This document shows, one piece after another, positions 43,101 to 64,000 of a stretch of DNA of 64,000 bases. Position 1 is the first letter of the stretch. Every line of letters begins with the position of its first letter. The DNA comes from Membranipora membranacea. Its lineage: Eukaryota; Bryozoa; Gymnolaemata; Cheilostomatida; Membraniporidae. The notes beneath the pieces were generated by a model, which was given only the letters and a program-made list of their open reading frames with translations, was not told the origin of the DNA and made no database searches. Where the stretch lies: assembly GCA_914767715.1 (NCBI GenBank), contig OU612065.1, forward strand, positions 13,828,001 through 13,892,000, read 5' to 3'. The position numbers were made by a program, and so were the translations under genes.

Positions 43101-45201
43101 ATCACAAAGGGCCCTTCACACCTTAATAACAGGCAAAACATTGTCCTTGGTAGGTAAGGTTTCCTTCGTAGTGTATTGCTGTCCTTATCATTGTTGTATA
43201 ACATCTAATATGAGGTGAATTAACTGAGATTTCTACTCTTCTTTTACAACATCCCATCAACTATCGTAAAAATATGGAGATCGACCTGGATGTTAATTGT
43301 CATATTGGCAATGCTTAACCTGACATTCCTAATAATCATAGCTTCACATTGTAATTTGTATATATATATACGTTTTACATGACAGCCTACAGAAATTCCT
43401 GACAGTTAATCAGTTACGCTACTCCTACTGTTATATAGAATACTTTTGACTGTCTCTAAATCCGTTCTGAATACTGTGTCATAATCACTCACATGATTAT
43501 TAACATTCCTTAGAGCGTTATCTGTAGTAAATATCTGCTGAACGACTTGACATGTAAATTCATGAACTAAACAATGAACGATTGTAAAAAAATGTGCAGG
43601 CAGTTATCTTTATTGATTGATCGATTGATATGAACTTTCATCTCATGATTGCAGCATAACAAAAAGGATGCCTGGTAAAAATTTGGTTCAGTACAGCAGA
43701 ATCAATATTATGTTGCCTATGCGCTGATGGCTTTAGGCTACGGAAAGATTAAGTGATAAGCCAGGAAAATATGGCCACAAGGTTCTCACTCCACTTTGAG
43801 TGCCACGAAACTACAGAATTGTACTGTGCAATATAAAGGGGTATACTTTAGCACAGAAGAGAAAATCTCAATATATGAGACACGGCCCAGACACCATTAT
43901 TACTACAGAAATTAAAATGTATCCATTGCATACACAGAAACGTCAACCAGACAAAACCTTGATGAACAAAATATATACCTAAAGGTTCATCTTTCTCAGG
44001 CCTCAAGCCATAAATTTAGACGCATGAACACATTAGCAGTCTGTAAAAATTCTAGCCTCAACTGCGATTCAACTCGGTATATCTGCAGTTCATGAATGGT
44101 TACGGTATTCCTTTAGTACAAGAACCTCAATCACAAATAAAATCTCACTATTAACAATATAGGCCCATTGTTACCACGGCCAGCAACAGGCTTACTAGCT
44201 ATATTCAATGTTAAAGATCTCAAATCAACCACGAACAACTTCCAAGGTAATACTCTGCAGCGCCTATCACAATATTCACCCGTCCCTTACCCTATCAGTA
44301 TAAACATTTATTTTTAGCGCACTAGCTTCTGGTTGGAATTAAATTACATTCAAATGAAAATGTACGTTTACATGTGGCCACATGTTATGCGCAGCATGTC
44401 ATCTCAATCTCCAGTCACAAGCCACAATATTTGATATTCTAGAAGTTCAACCATTTAACCACTATCTATCACTTTCTTGTCTGTATGCTTTTAAATATAC
44501 TGTTTGCTTCAAAAACTTGTACAAGAAATACCTTACTCTCTCCTGGTTATTTTATATACATCCCTCAAATTTTCAACCAATACGGATACGGGTGACCATT
44601 GAGCTTAACGAGTTAAGTTCATTGGTGTAACACACCACTATATTGAGTGATACCCATTCTCAATTCCATCTTATCCCCTTTCTGGTTAATCATTTATTAT
44701 TATGACCACTATTCCAGAGATAATCCATCAACAATTAGCTTCAACTATAATTTACTATATCCAATGACTCCTTCCTTGCTATATCTATAGGAAAATTCTA
44801 GTAATTAAGCCTGCCACTTTTCTAATGTTGGTTCGTGAGATTGTGCCCTGTGCCATGAGCTCTCAATCTTCTGTGAAGCCAATTACTTATACTTAGCTTG
44901 TATTCAAAATTGTTGTCATTGAATTATGAATTATAATGATGATTAATAATAAATTACAAAAAAAAAACTTAACAGGCTTCTTCAAACAATATTAATCCTT
45001 TCAAGAAGCTCATTTACAATAAGGCACATGATAACTACAAAGTTCCTCCACTCAAAAGATACAACTTCACAAGGTTTTACTTACTTGGTCATAGTTTCCA
45101 ACAAGGTCCTTTAGCTGGTGGATTTTGGAAGTGAAGTCTGAGGTTGTAGGAGACTTGATATCATCCCATGATTCAGCAATGAATCCCTTGATATCTTCCA
45201 T
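28200..45201 (-). CDS. ASAP: ArfGAP with SH3, ankyrin repeat and PH domains
   Basis: Complement exons: 45085-45201, 42928-43000, 42188-42277, 40951-41012, 40553-40677, 39959-40088, 39424-39509, 38863-39025, 38349-38531, 37673-37772, 37353-37401, 36987-37153, 36647-36780, 36282-36379, 35784-35964, 34698-34789, 34208-34394, 33878-33985, 33388-33679, 30566-31186, 29596-29683, 29117-29285, 28790-28936, 28200-28277; 3540 bases, 1179 aa. BAR about 20-282 ([20 protein letters not shown]), PH about 308-400 ([20 protein letters not shown]), ArfGAP about 430-540 with CX2CX16CX2C zinc finger ([25 protein letters not shown] with catalytic Arg), ankyrin repeats about 590-690, a Ser/Thr/Pro-rich region with PPPLPEKR, and SH3 about 1110-1179 ([18 protein letters not shown]). 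It stimulates GTP hydrolysis by Arf at membranes and adhesions. The start [11 protein letters not shown] matches the mammalian N-terminus. Three donors are GTCAGT, GTCTGC or GTTAGT, so those junctions are slightly less sure. One copy; vertebrates have three paralogues. Confidence 0.94.
29684..30565. other. ASAP intron, no feature seen
   Basis: Intron of 882 bases between the proline-rich exons. A plus-strand 63-codon ORF inside it has no recognisable similarity and no splice context; I take it as chance. Confidence 0.5.
32118..32233. repeat. Hairpin with perfect 34-bp stem in ASAP intron
   Basis: ATGGACAATTTACAAAAAGT begins the left arm at 32132-32165; the exact complement is at 32184-32217, with an 18-base loop. 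A short outer pairing (CCAGCAAAC / TTTGCTGG) extends the structure. It could be a tiny foldback element or, if transcribed within the ASAP intron, a pre-miRNA-like hairpin. Confidence 0.9.
41034..41040 (-). terminator. Pol III T-run after tRNA-Gln
   Basis: Seven T residues on the minus strand directly 3' of the tRNA, with another T run shortly after; a normal RNA polymerase III stop. Confidence 0.7.
41044..41115 (-). tRNA. tRNA-Gln-CTG: tRNA-Gln (anticodon CTG)
   Basis: 72 bases folding into a full cloverleaf. The acceptor stem GGTTCTA/TAGGACC carries one G-U pair, with discriminator T. A-box TGGTGTAATGG and B-box GTTCAAGTC are intact; the anticodon CTG is at 41080-41082 in CTCTGAA. The sequence is close to animal tRNA-Gln genes. 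No intron and no encoded CCA. It lies within an ASAP intron on the same strand as ASAP, so its internal Pol III promoter works inside a Pol II unit. Confidence 0.95.
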
Positions 45202-45553
45202 GATTTCTTCATGGAATTGGTTAGACAGCTATTGTCATAATAGGCTTTGAGTGCAAATAAATGAGGATTCTATGTTAATCACAAGATAGCAGGCAAAATC
45301 ACAAGAGAGTAAGCAAGCAGGTTAGGAGAGGATTTCTCCTGTTCTCAAAAGCGGAAGGGAACTCCACACAGGTGTGTGCTTGACTCGCTGAGATAAATCT
45401 CTATTGCTGGAGGATATAAAACCCTATAATCCACTTCCGGTTTACCAATTGCATCTAATTTTGGAATCAACAAGAACCTGATCATGGCCACAACATGTTG
45501 TTGTCCCAATTCACTATAACATTACCAAATCAGCCTAAGTAGTTCCAAGAAAT
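45202..45553. promoter_or_regulatory. Shared bidirectional promoter region ASAP / NEDD4
   Basis: Only 352 bases separate the ASAP start codon (-) from the NEDD4 start codon (+). An ETS-type site ACTTCCGG is at 45433-45440, a CCAAT box lies near 45445, and a TATAAAA-like run lies near 45416. Such a layout is typical of divergent housekeeping promoters. Sharing is inferred from distance; transcript starts are not visible. Confidence 0.6.
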
Positions 45554-57205
<11,652 letters not shown>

Positions 57206-58030
57206 GCTTTTATGATATCTTACAGCCACTCCAAACTAATGCCTTAATCTCAATGACCTTCCTCCTTCTCAGTTGACACCTTCAATAAAATTATATATTC
57301 GGAGGTTGATTCTAGATTACTGATGTTTCACAACATCTCCTTTTGTTTCATACATATTTTCATGTGTTTTTGTTTTATAAAAATTGATGAAAAATTGATC
57401 CTGCTCTCCTCTTCTCCCCTATTCTTACAAGTCACTTAGATCAAGGCATTGATTTGGAGTGTCGTATTGATCACCATTTTATTTTTCTAACGGATGCAGC
57501 GTGCAGGATTTTTTTCGTTATTATATCAGCCACCAAGCCTGTTTTGCAACAATATGCCCCCAAATATTACTCTCTTGATACCTTGTCGTATCTCTTCTCC
57601 TGTGTATGTTCTTGATTTTGAGATATTATTATATAATTATGGATGTATCCTTTTTTGGGTGTATCCTGTTCAATGTCTTCACACTGGTGTGCAAAAATGA
57701 TCCAGCCATCATTGTAATGGGTTCTACAATAAACATTTGATGACTTCATTGATTAACTGCTCACCAAGTTGTGATTTTTGCCGGTTTCTGCCTGGCTTGT
57801 TCATTTTGTGCTTTTTTACATATAATATTATATTATAATATACAGACATATAAACTTGGAACTTAAATTGAGTATGTATCAGTTGCAACTGATACAGTGA
57901 ATAAAATACCACATTGTTAAAATGATTTGTGATTATTATTTATAATATCAAAGATTTGTAGACTTGAAACACAAAAATCTTGATGGTATGGTGGTATCAG
58001 AATAAACATGTATGAAATAATTCAGCCCAA
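57206..58030. other. NEDD4 3' UTR and convergent spacer to the GPCR gene
   Basis: Follows the NEDD4 stop. AATAAA signals lie at 57284-57289 and 57728-57733, the first only 79 bases after the stop. The GPCR gene ends from the other side at 58031. Short ORFs here have no recognisable content. Confidence 0.6.
57284..57289 (+). terminator. Poly(A) signal of NEDD4
   Basis: AATAAA 79 bases after the stop codon; an alternative distal AATAAA is at 57728-57733. Confidence 0.55.
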
Positions 58031-59068
58031 TTAATCGTTTTGGACAGCAGAAGGTCTTTGAGATGTTTCCTGATCGTTTACTGAACTAACTTGTCTCTCT
58101 CTTCTGATTACATCAAAAAAGAATTTTAAGAAAACTGTTCGATATGATGAGTTAGTTAATCCATAGATTAGTGGATTTGCAAGCGAGTTTAATTCGACCA
58201 TAAGTAAAGCTGCGATTTCAAGTGGAAGAGAAGGAATCCCGAAAGCCCATAAGGCAGATGACATAATTGGTGGCAACCAACATGCCCAGCTAGCTACTAT
58301 TATACAGCCTATAGTTCTTATTGCAGATATCATACTGGTCATTCTTCTTCCTACGGTCTGATTAACCTGGCTTTTTCTCAACTTGAAAATGAAGATTATG
58401 TATCCATACAGAATCGTTATGGCTATCAAGTCTATCAATATCACGAAAACTGTAGGCGCACCAAGCCATGGCATGTCTGTGCTACCCATATTACAACTTC
58501 CCATATCTTTGATTGAGAAGCCGTCCTCAGCAAACAATACAGCGAGCGTACTATATGTGATGAAGAATATGAAAATAATGCAACCGGTGATTTGTGGATA
58601 AAATCTGATAAAAGTGACTGATTTATACTTCATGACTGAGTTGTGCAGACTGTATGTACGATCGATGCTCACCATCAGTAGAATGTTGGTCTGTGAAATG
58701 TAAGTAAAATGTACATATGCTCCTGATATTGAACAAAGCCAGTCATGAGATTCCAGTAGCAATTGAAAGTAGGTATTGCTAAATATCAAGCGAGGTATGT
58801 TTACTCCTAAGTCCATACAGCACAGAATTATAAGAAATATTTTGTAGTTGTTGTTCTCTGCCTTCTTCAGATGTTTCTGCTTTCCCAGAATCCATAGATG
58901 GATGCTATTGACGATCACTGCGATTGCCGCAATAATGGTAAAGATGGTGACTACTGGTTTTGAAAGGTTTTCATCTTGCTCTCCTGGAGTAGTCAGATTG
59001 AATGAGTCAGAATTATTAATTTTGTCCATATTATTGCCTTTCCTCTTCATCAGATGAAAAATAACCAA
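58031..59068 (-). CDS. Rhodopsin-like (class A) G protein-coupled receptor, orphan
   Basis: Intronless 345-codon gene. The N-terminus has glycosylation sites at Asn18 (NNS) and Asn24 (NLT). Seven hydrophobic segments lie at about 38-61, 75-97, 112-135, 158-180, 203-229, 247-270 and 283-304. Class A marks: Asn54 in TM1, Asp86 in TM2, the Cys112/Cys192 pair, CWLPP (263-267) in TM6 and NPLIY (298-302) in TM7. The DRY motif is altered to DRT (136-138). The position of the opsin retinal lysine is Glu (E292), so it is not a light-sensing opsin. The ligand is unknown. A second Met at 14 could be the real start. The tail is short and Ser/Gln-rich. Confidence 0.9.
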   Translation of the reverse strand: MVIFHLMKRKGNNMDKINNSDSFNLTTPGEQDENLSKPVVTIFTIIAAIAVIVNSIHLWILGKQKHLKKAENNNYKIFLIILCCMDLGVNIPRLIFSNTYFQLLLESHDWLCSISGAYVHFTYISQTNILLMVSIDRTYSLHNSVMKYKSVTFIRFYPQITGCIIFIFFITYSTLAVLFAEDGFSIKDMGSCNMGSTDMPWLGAPTVFVILIDLIAITILYGYIIFIFKLRKSQVNQTVGRRMTSMISAIRTIGCIIVASWACWLPPIMSSALWAFGIPSLPLEIAALLMVELNSLANPLIYGLTNSSYRTVFLKFFFDVIRRERQVSSVNDQETSQRPSAVQND

Positions 59069-62000
59069 TGTTTATTTTGAACGTTTAAAGTTCCACATCC
59101 CTATGTATCACAGTCACAACTGCAATAAAGAGTGAAACAATATCACAATTTATATCACTTTTCATAACCACTATCGTACCATTAGACATAGATAATTCGT
59201 GATCAGGGATGCATTCATTAAAGGTTGGGTTGATGCATCGGGATGGTTCATAAACATATCATATATACCGTAAAACCCCGTAATATCGTCACCAGACTCA
59301 TCAATGAAGGTGACTTATAAGATGATACATGTAGATGCGCTATATCTAAATCATGTTTCCCTATTTTTTGGCAATAGTGACTTGTAAGTGTATTGTTTGA
59401 TCACAGAGATTATGTCTACGAAATGGTTCATAAGTGGTTTTTGGTGTGTGTTGACTTGAGCAATTCACTTATAAGTCTGGTGACTTAATGGTGAGGTTTT
59501 ACAGTATGTATATCACAAAGATTTCATATACTGGGCTCCATTGGTATGGAATAGAACGATAATCGATGTTATCAAATCAAACAATGTTATCAATGTAGTT
59601 ATCCTCACTCCAATAAGAGTCAGTAGAACAAGTCTTATGGCAAGACTTCTCTCTCCTACCCTACAAGAATATAAGCGAAACTTAGCAAAACTTTGTCTTG
59701 ATTATAATAAGATAAAATGCAAAAAGGACACACCTGAGTTTTCCTAAGGAATATGAGACAGAACAGGTGCAACAATAATTATAAAATGCAGAATGGATGT
59801 TGTGCCCTAGGAGGGGAAAGATTTTGGGGATCAAACTATCTGCGCTGTATTGTTGAGATGATATATAGCCACTTTGATGTGGATTTTTCCGATATCAATA
59901 TAAATATAATATATAAACCAGCATCAAAAGCCAGTACCCCGATCATAGTGAATGCGCAAAAATTGTCAAGAGACTCGTTGTAGCAAGATTTACGTCTTGC
60001 GAGGTAGAAATTTGCAACGAATGATACAACAAATTATTGCTGCCCAAAGTGACCAGCTTCCTGCATTGTAATTGCAACAACCACTTCATCAAAATATCAC
60101 GTGACAACTACCATCACGCATTAAAACCAATAACAACAGAACATCCTCTCTTAAAGCTATAATTGACCGATACGGCCCAAATAAGTGCAGCGCAACAAAG
60201 AGACAATATGCTTTTTTTAATATAAATGAACTCTTTAAGCTGAGTTTTTTTTGGCTTCATTTCATTACGATTAACCTGGATTAATGGATTTCTAGGAAAT
60301 GACAAAAAATTTTAACTTCAAAACTTTTTTTTAAAATTCATTGTTCTGTGTTGTATTATGAAGATGATATTTTAGCCTTCTGATTGCTTAGTTTTTTCTC
60401 AAATCAATATGAACATAATTAAATTAAATATGTAATCTTCCATTAAACATCATTGAAAGTCAGTACCCTCAACCAAAGTGTATACTGAAATATTGTCAAG
60501 AAACTCGTTGCGACAAGAATTACGTCTTCTTGCGTTAATTTGTTGATCTGTAAGCTCCGATACAATCGCTCAGACACTTCTCACGCCCTCCACAATTACA
60601 TCGACACGGGTGGGCGTATATCATCAAGAAGTCGTCGCTTCATTCCAGTTCGTACTAGGACTGCCCTCGCTAACAAAATCCATTTTATAAATTATTGATT
60701 TCTGTGTACTATCTAGTCTAATTACCTAATAGTTTTTTTGTAATATTATTTTCTCGCTTATTACCTTATTACATAGCAATATGTACTGGCTCTAATTTTT
60801 ATTTCACATTTTTCCCTACCAATTGTAATCACTGTCTCATTTGCTATCAAAAGTACTGACAGGAAATTAAAGCCCATACAAAAAAAAGCTGCAAACAATA
60901 AACAGTAGGAATATTGAGTGGATGATGATGATTATTAAAATTCAGAAAATATAAATATTTTACTTATAAATATACATTTAGAACTAATGCATACGTCACA
61001 TATTATTGCTGGTTGACACATTGTACTACTAGTGTAGTTATGCTGGACGGGTTCACTTTTGGTTTATAATTCCACAATTCCATCAAACAAAAAATCATCC
61101 GAATCTGCCAGTTCAATCATTTATTTATCCACTTTGTCAATCTGGCAGTTGCTAAAAAACCTGTCCTTTAGTCAGATTGATTGATCACATTGTTGCTCTG
61201 TGTCTATAATTATATTGAACTTTTGCTCACAGAGGCATGTATGAATAATTTATCTCTCTAGAGAGATAGCTGGTGGCTTATCACATGTCGAATTTCCCAA
61301 ACAATCAATTTCACTCGCGACCTGGTACTTCACACTCCACCCTTACTGATAACCTCACATTTATATGATACGAAATCTGCGGGTTTATACCTTACCTTGA
61401 TTATACCTATACTCATCTACTATGTCACATAGAAACATGAGATAGAGAATTTGTTCTTAGTACAAAATTTGGTTGTCTAGCTATGGCGTCAAATAATGTA
61501 TGCACTTGCTGCTCATGTGAATCAATTAGATCTATGTTTTATAAGACCCAAAAATTATGTACTGAAACTGTTAAGCAATAGTTAGAGCTGTTACCAACCT
61601 TAAATTAGACGATTGAAACTCATCTCTTCAAGCAAGCAGTAATAGCATGTTACTCTTTGATCCAAGGTTGCTCATACAACTTGTTGTCATTTTACTGATT
61701 TCTATTTATTGAAAACGTAGACAGAATTTAATTTATGAAAAGAGCAGGGGAACAGTAGCTTCTTCTCAGCAGCCCTACAAACATAACATAAGCAGGGCCG
61801 CTTGATACAAGGCAGTAGGGATAACCCAATTGCATTGAGCACTCGCATTATGATTGCAGATCAGCATTTTTAGACTGAGTAACACTAATTTAGTAATTTC
61901 CTTCTCAGTTGTGATACAGAGGAAACTTAGCATGGCTACACGGGACATTAGACCCTTTATGCAATAGATGATTATTATTGCGTTAAATGTTAATATGATT

Positions 62001-62200
62001 ATTGTTTATGATGTACTAATTGCGAAATGATGGGTACATCTTTCTCTGCCTACCTTTAACTCCTTGACCAAATCTCAGAAATTTTGTTCCTAGCAATAAG
62101 GTCCAATACATTATTTGACTCTGGCAACTGCACAACCAATTTGTCATGCTACTTGGTCCACAAGTGATGGTTTTTTTTAATTGGCTCTAAACACTTGCCC
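59069..62200. other. Gene-poor intergenic region
   Basis: No gene recognised. It contains a MITE (59268-59509), a pair of diverged direct repeats (about 59919-60020 and 60440-60550) and a weak LINE-like tail (60567-60698). The remaining AT-rich DNA shows nothing supported. Confidence 0.5.
59268..59509. mobile_element. MITE with TACYGTAAAACCYC terminal inverted repeats
   Basis: Left end TACCGTAAAACCCCG and right end (complement) TACTGTAAAACCTC are inverted. Similarity resumes at TCACCAGACT about 23 bases inside both ends. About 240 bases long, no ORF. A TA target duplication is plausible. Confidence 0.75.
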
Positions 62201-62201
62201 T

Positions 62202-63182
62202 GTAATGGCTGGTGCACATTGTCCCAGACGACCATCCCAGATAGCCATCCCAGTCAATGTGATCATGAAAATGACACAATTCCAGACTGTCTGGGTCCGT
62301 CTGGGATAGTATCTGGAAAGTTCGTAATGGCTGGTGCACATTGTCCCAGATGATACTGGGATGCCATCCCAGATGGACCCAGTCTTATGGCTGGTTCACA
62401 TTGTCCCAGATGACACTAGGATGCCATCCCAGATGCTTATCAGTCAGTCACATTATAACATTCATCCCAGATAGCCATCCCAGTCAATGTGAACCAGAAA
62501 ATGACACAATTCCAGACTGTCTGGGTCCGTCTGGGATAGCATTGAGAAAGTTTGACGCTTACGAACTTTCCCGAACGGACCCAGACAGTCTGGGATTGTG
62601 TCATTTTCTGGTTCACATTGACTGGGATGAATGTTATAATGTGACTGACTGATAAGCATCTGGGATGGCATCCTAGTGTCATCTGGGACAATGTGAACCA
62701 GCCATTATGTTCACATCGTAAAATTCATCCCAGACTAGTAAATAGGTTTTTGTCTGGGATAGCGTTGGGATAATGTTCACATTGTCTGGGATCATCCTAA
62801 TGTCCGGTGCACATAGCACCCAGATGCAAAATTAGTCTTGGTCCGTCTGGGACAGCATCGGGAAAGTTTGACGCTTACGATCTTTCCAGATACCATCCCA
62901 GACAGTCTGGGATTGTGTCATTTTCATGATCACATTGACTGGGATGGCCGTCTGGGACAATGTGACCAGCCATAAGCGTCAAACTTTCCCGATGCTGTCC
63001 CAGACGGACCCAGACTCATTTTGCATCTGGGTGCTATGTGAACCAGACATTTGGATGATCTGGGACGATCCTAAACAATGTGAACATCATCCCAGCACTA
63101 TCCCAGGCAAAAACCTAATTGCTAGTCTGGGACGAATTTTACGATGTGAACATAAGACTGGGACCATCTGAGCCAGCCATTA
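62202..63182. mobile_element. Nested cluster of foldback elements (TAATGGCTGG family)
   Basis: At least three related elements sit inside one another. The outer ends are TAATGGCTGGTGCACATTGT near 62202 and CCAGCCATTA near 63182. An internal complete copy (about 62386-62706) runs from TGGCTGGTTCACATTGTCCC to its complement, with arms of about 150 bases. Units such as CCCAGACAGTCTGGG and ATGCCATCCCAGAT recur in both orientations. The ORFs over it are produced by the repeats. Confidence 0.9.
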
Positions 63183-63564
63183 AAGGGCAACCAAGGTTTC
63201 AAACATGTTCTCATTGATTGATAGCAGATTGCACCTTCTGCATATAGGGAAATAGGTGAAAAGACCAAATCTAATTCGGATGATTATTCAGCCAGAGTTA
63301 TTGGGAAACATTTCATCCATAAGGTACTCAAACTCAGCTAAAATAGAATACCACAGAGCAGTTTCCTGTTCCTGTTATTATTTAGCCTGTACTCTATGAT
63401 CATAACAGCAATGTCTTGGAACCTCCCCTAAATTGAAGTGTTACCCAGTTTGGAGTCAGCAACTACTTTGAGTTTTGCGTCGCGTAATGCACAAAGCTGA
63501 TGCTGCCTAGCACATAATTTACTACCCATTAATGCATCGCTGCGAAACCTTGGTTGCCCTTTAA
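63180..63564. mobile_element. MITE with TTAA-flanked 17-bp terminal inverted repeats
   Basis: Left TTAA then AGGGCAACCAAGGTTTC, right GAAACCTTGGTTGCCCT then TTAA, perfect inverted match. Length 385 bases, no ORF. The flanking TTAA is what piggyBac-type transposition leaves, but TA-flanked classes cannot be excluded. It directly abuts the nested cluster. Confidence 0.85.
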
Positions 63565-64000
63565 GAGGCGGTGCAGAATCATGTGCTATCTTGAATGAAG
63601 CCGTTTAGCTTACTGGACTTTCTGGATAGCCGATGTGTAATTCTTTATACCAGAGAACAACACGTTACAAACTTAACAGCAAATTGTAGCAGAATAAAAA
63701 TATAAAGCCTTATTTCACAACGCAAGTTCAGCTTTTTAATCAGGTACAATATAGTCCTGAGTTGCCTCCCCCTGACCTGAGAGGGAGCGACTCCAACATG
63801 ACCAAACTCGATCTAGTGGCTCTTCGCCTCGTCACGGGTTTATTTTGATAAAAGCACCGAAGCCTGTGGCAAGGGAGTTTAGGACATGGTGCTGCTATTA
63901 GTCGAACTAATCCATAGACCTAATAATGAACCACGACAGGACACTATTTACATGCCAATGTTAATCAACATGTCAACATTTCATATACCATTGGGAATCT
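63565..64000. other. Right edge, nothing recognised
   Basis: 436 bases to the window end with no splice-consistent coding, RNA or repeat feature that I can support. Confidence 0.4.

Noticed and set aside
58031-59068. Possible opsin
   Set aside because: The retinal-binding lysine position in TM7 is Glu, and the rest matches only general class A motifs.
60567-60698. 44-codon frame ending RFIPVRTRTALANKIHF, resembling a LINE reverse-transcriptase tail
   Set aside because: The match is short, lacks the W-N-S-L block and any upstream RT motif; too weak to call.
62341-63171. Several overlapping ORFs of 69-103 codons on both strands with CHPR/PDCLGP motifs
   Set aside because: They are translations of the inverted-repeat units; the same peptides recur on both strands because of the palindromic structure.

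Overview
This is AT-rich nuclear DNA of an invertebrate animal. The genes are split by many short GT-AG introns (about 100 to 2000 bases), carry conserved animal domain architectures, and lie close together (seven protein genes and one tRNA in 64 kb). Nothing narrows the lineage below an invertebrate metazoan with a fairly compact genome; sponge, placozoan, cnidarian or lophotrochozoan are all possible. I assembled the gene models by hand from splice signals and reading-frame continuity. All six complete models close to whole numbers of codons.

Layout, left to right: (1) 45-3265 (+), the C-terminal part of an insulin-degrading-enzyme (M16) gene cut by the left edge, with a minisatellite in its last intron. 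(2) 4133-10379 (-), cystathionine gamma-lyase, 9 coding exons, 393 aa, with a 574-bp foldback element in one intron. (3) 12799-22356 (+), an ANKRD13C orthologue, 13 exons, 474 aa, whose introns are full of small palindromes, a triplicated repeat, a MITE and a minisatellite. (4) 23094-27117 (-), a secreted protease with a signal peptide, four beta-defensin-like six-cysteine modules and a chymotrypsin-fold serine protease, 9 exons, 519 aa. (5) 28200-45201 (-), an ASAP-type ArfGAP (BAR-PH-ArfGAP-ankyrin-proline-rich-SH3), 24 exons, 1179 aa, with a tRNA-Gln(CTG) in one intron. (6) 45554-57205 (+), a NEDD4-family HECT ubiquitin ligase (C2-4xWW-HECT), 21 exons, 807 aa, head to head with ASAP across about 350 bp. 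(7) 58031-59068 (-), an intronless class A GPCR. The right end (59.1-64 kb) is gene-poor and filled with terminal-inverted-repeat elements, including a nested foldback cluster.

The genes do not form one pathway. ASAP and NEDD4 both act in membrane trafficking and appear to share a promoter. ANKRD13C-like proteins are known as ER factors for receptor biogenesis. The item most worth following is the defensin-like/protease fusion, whose modules each sit on one symmetric phase-1 exon. The second theme is the density of palindromic, foldback and MADF/Harbinger-like remnants in introns and intergenic DNA.
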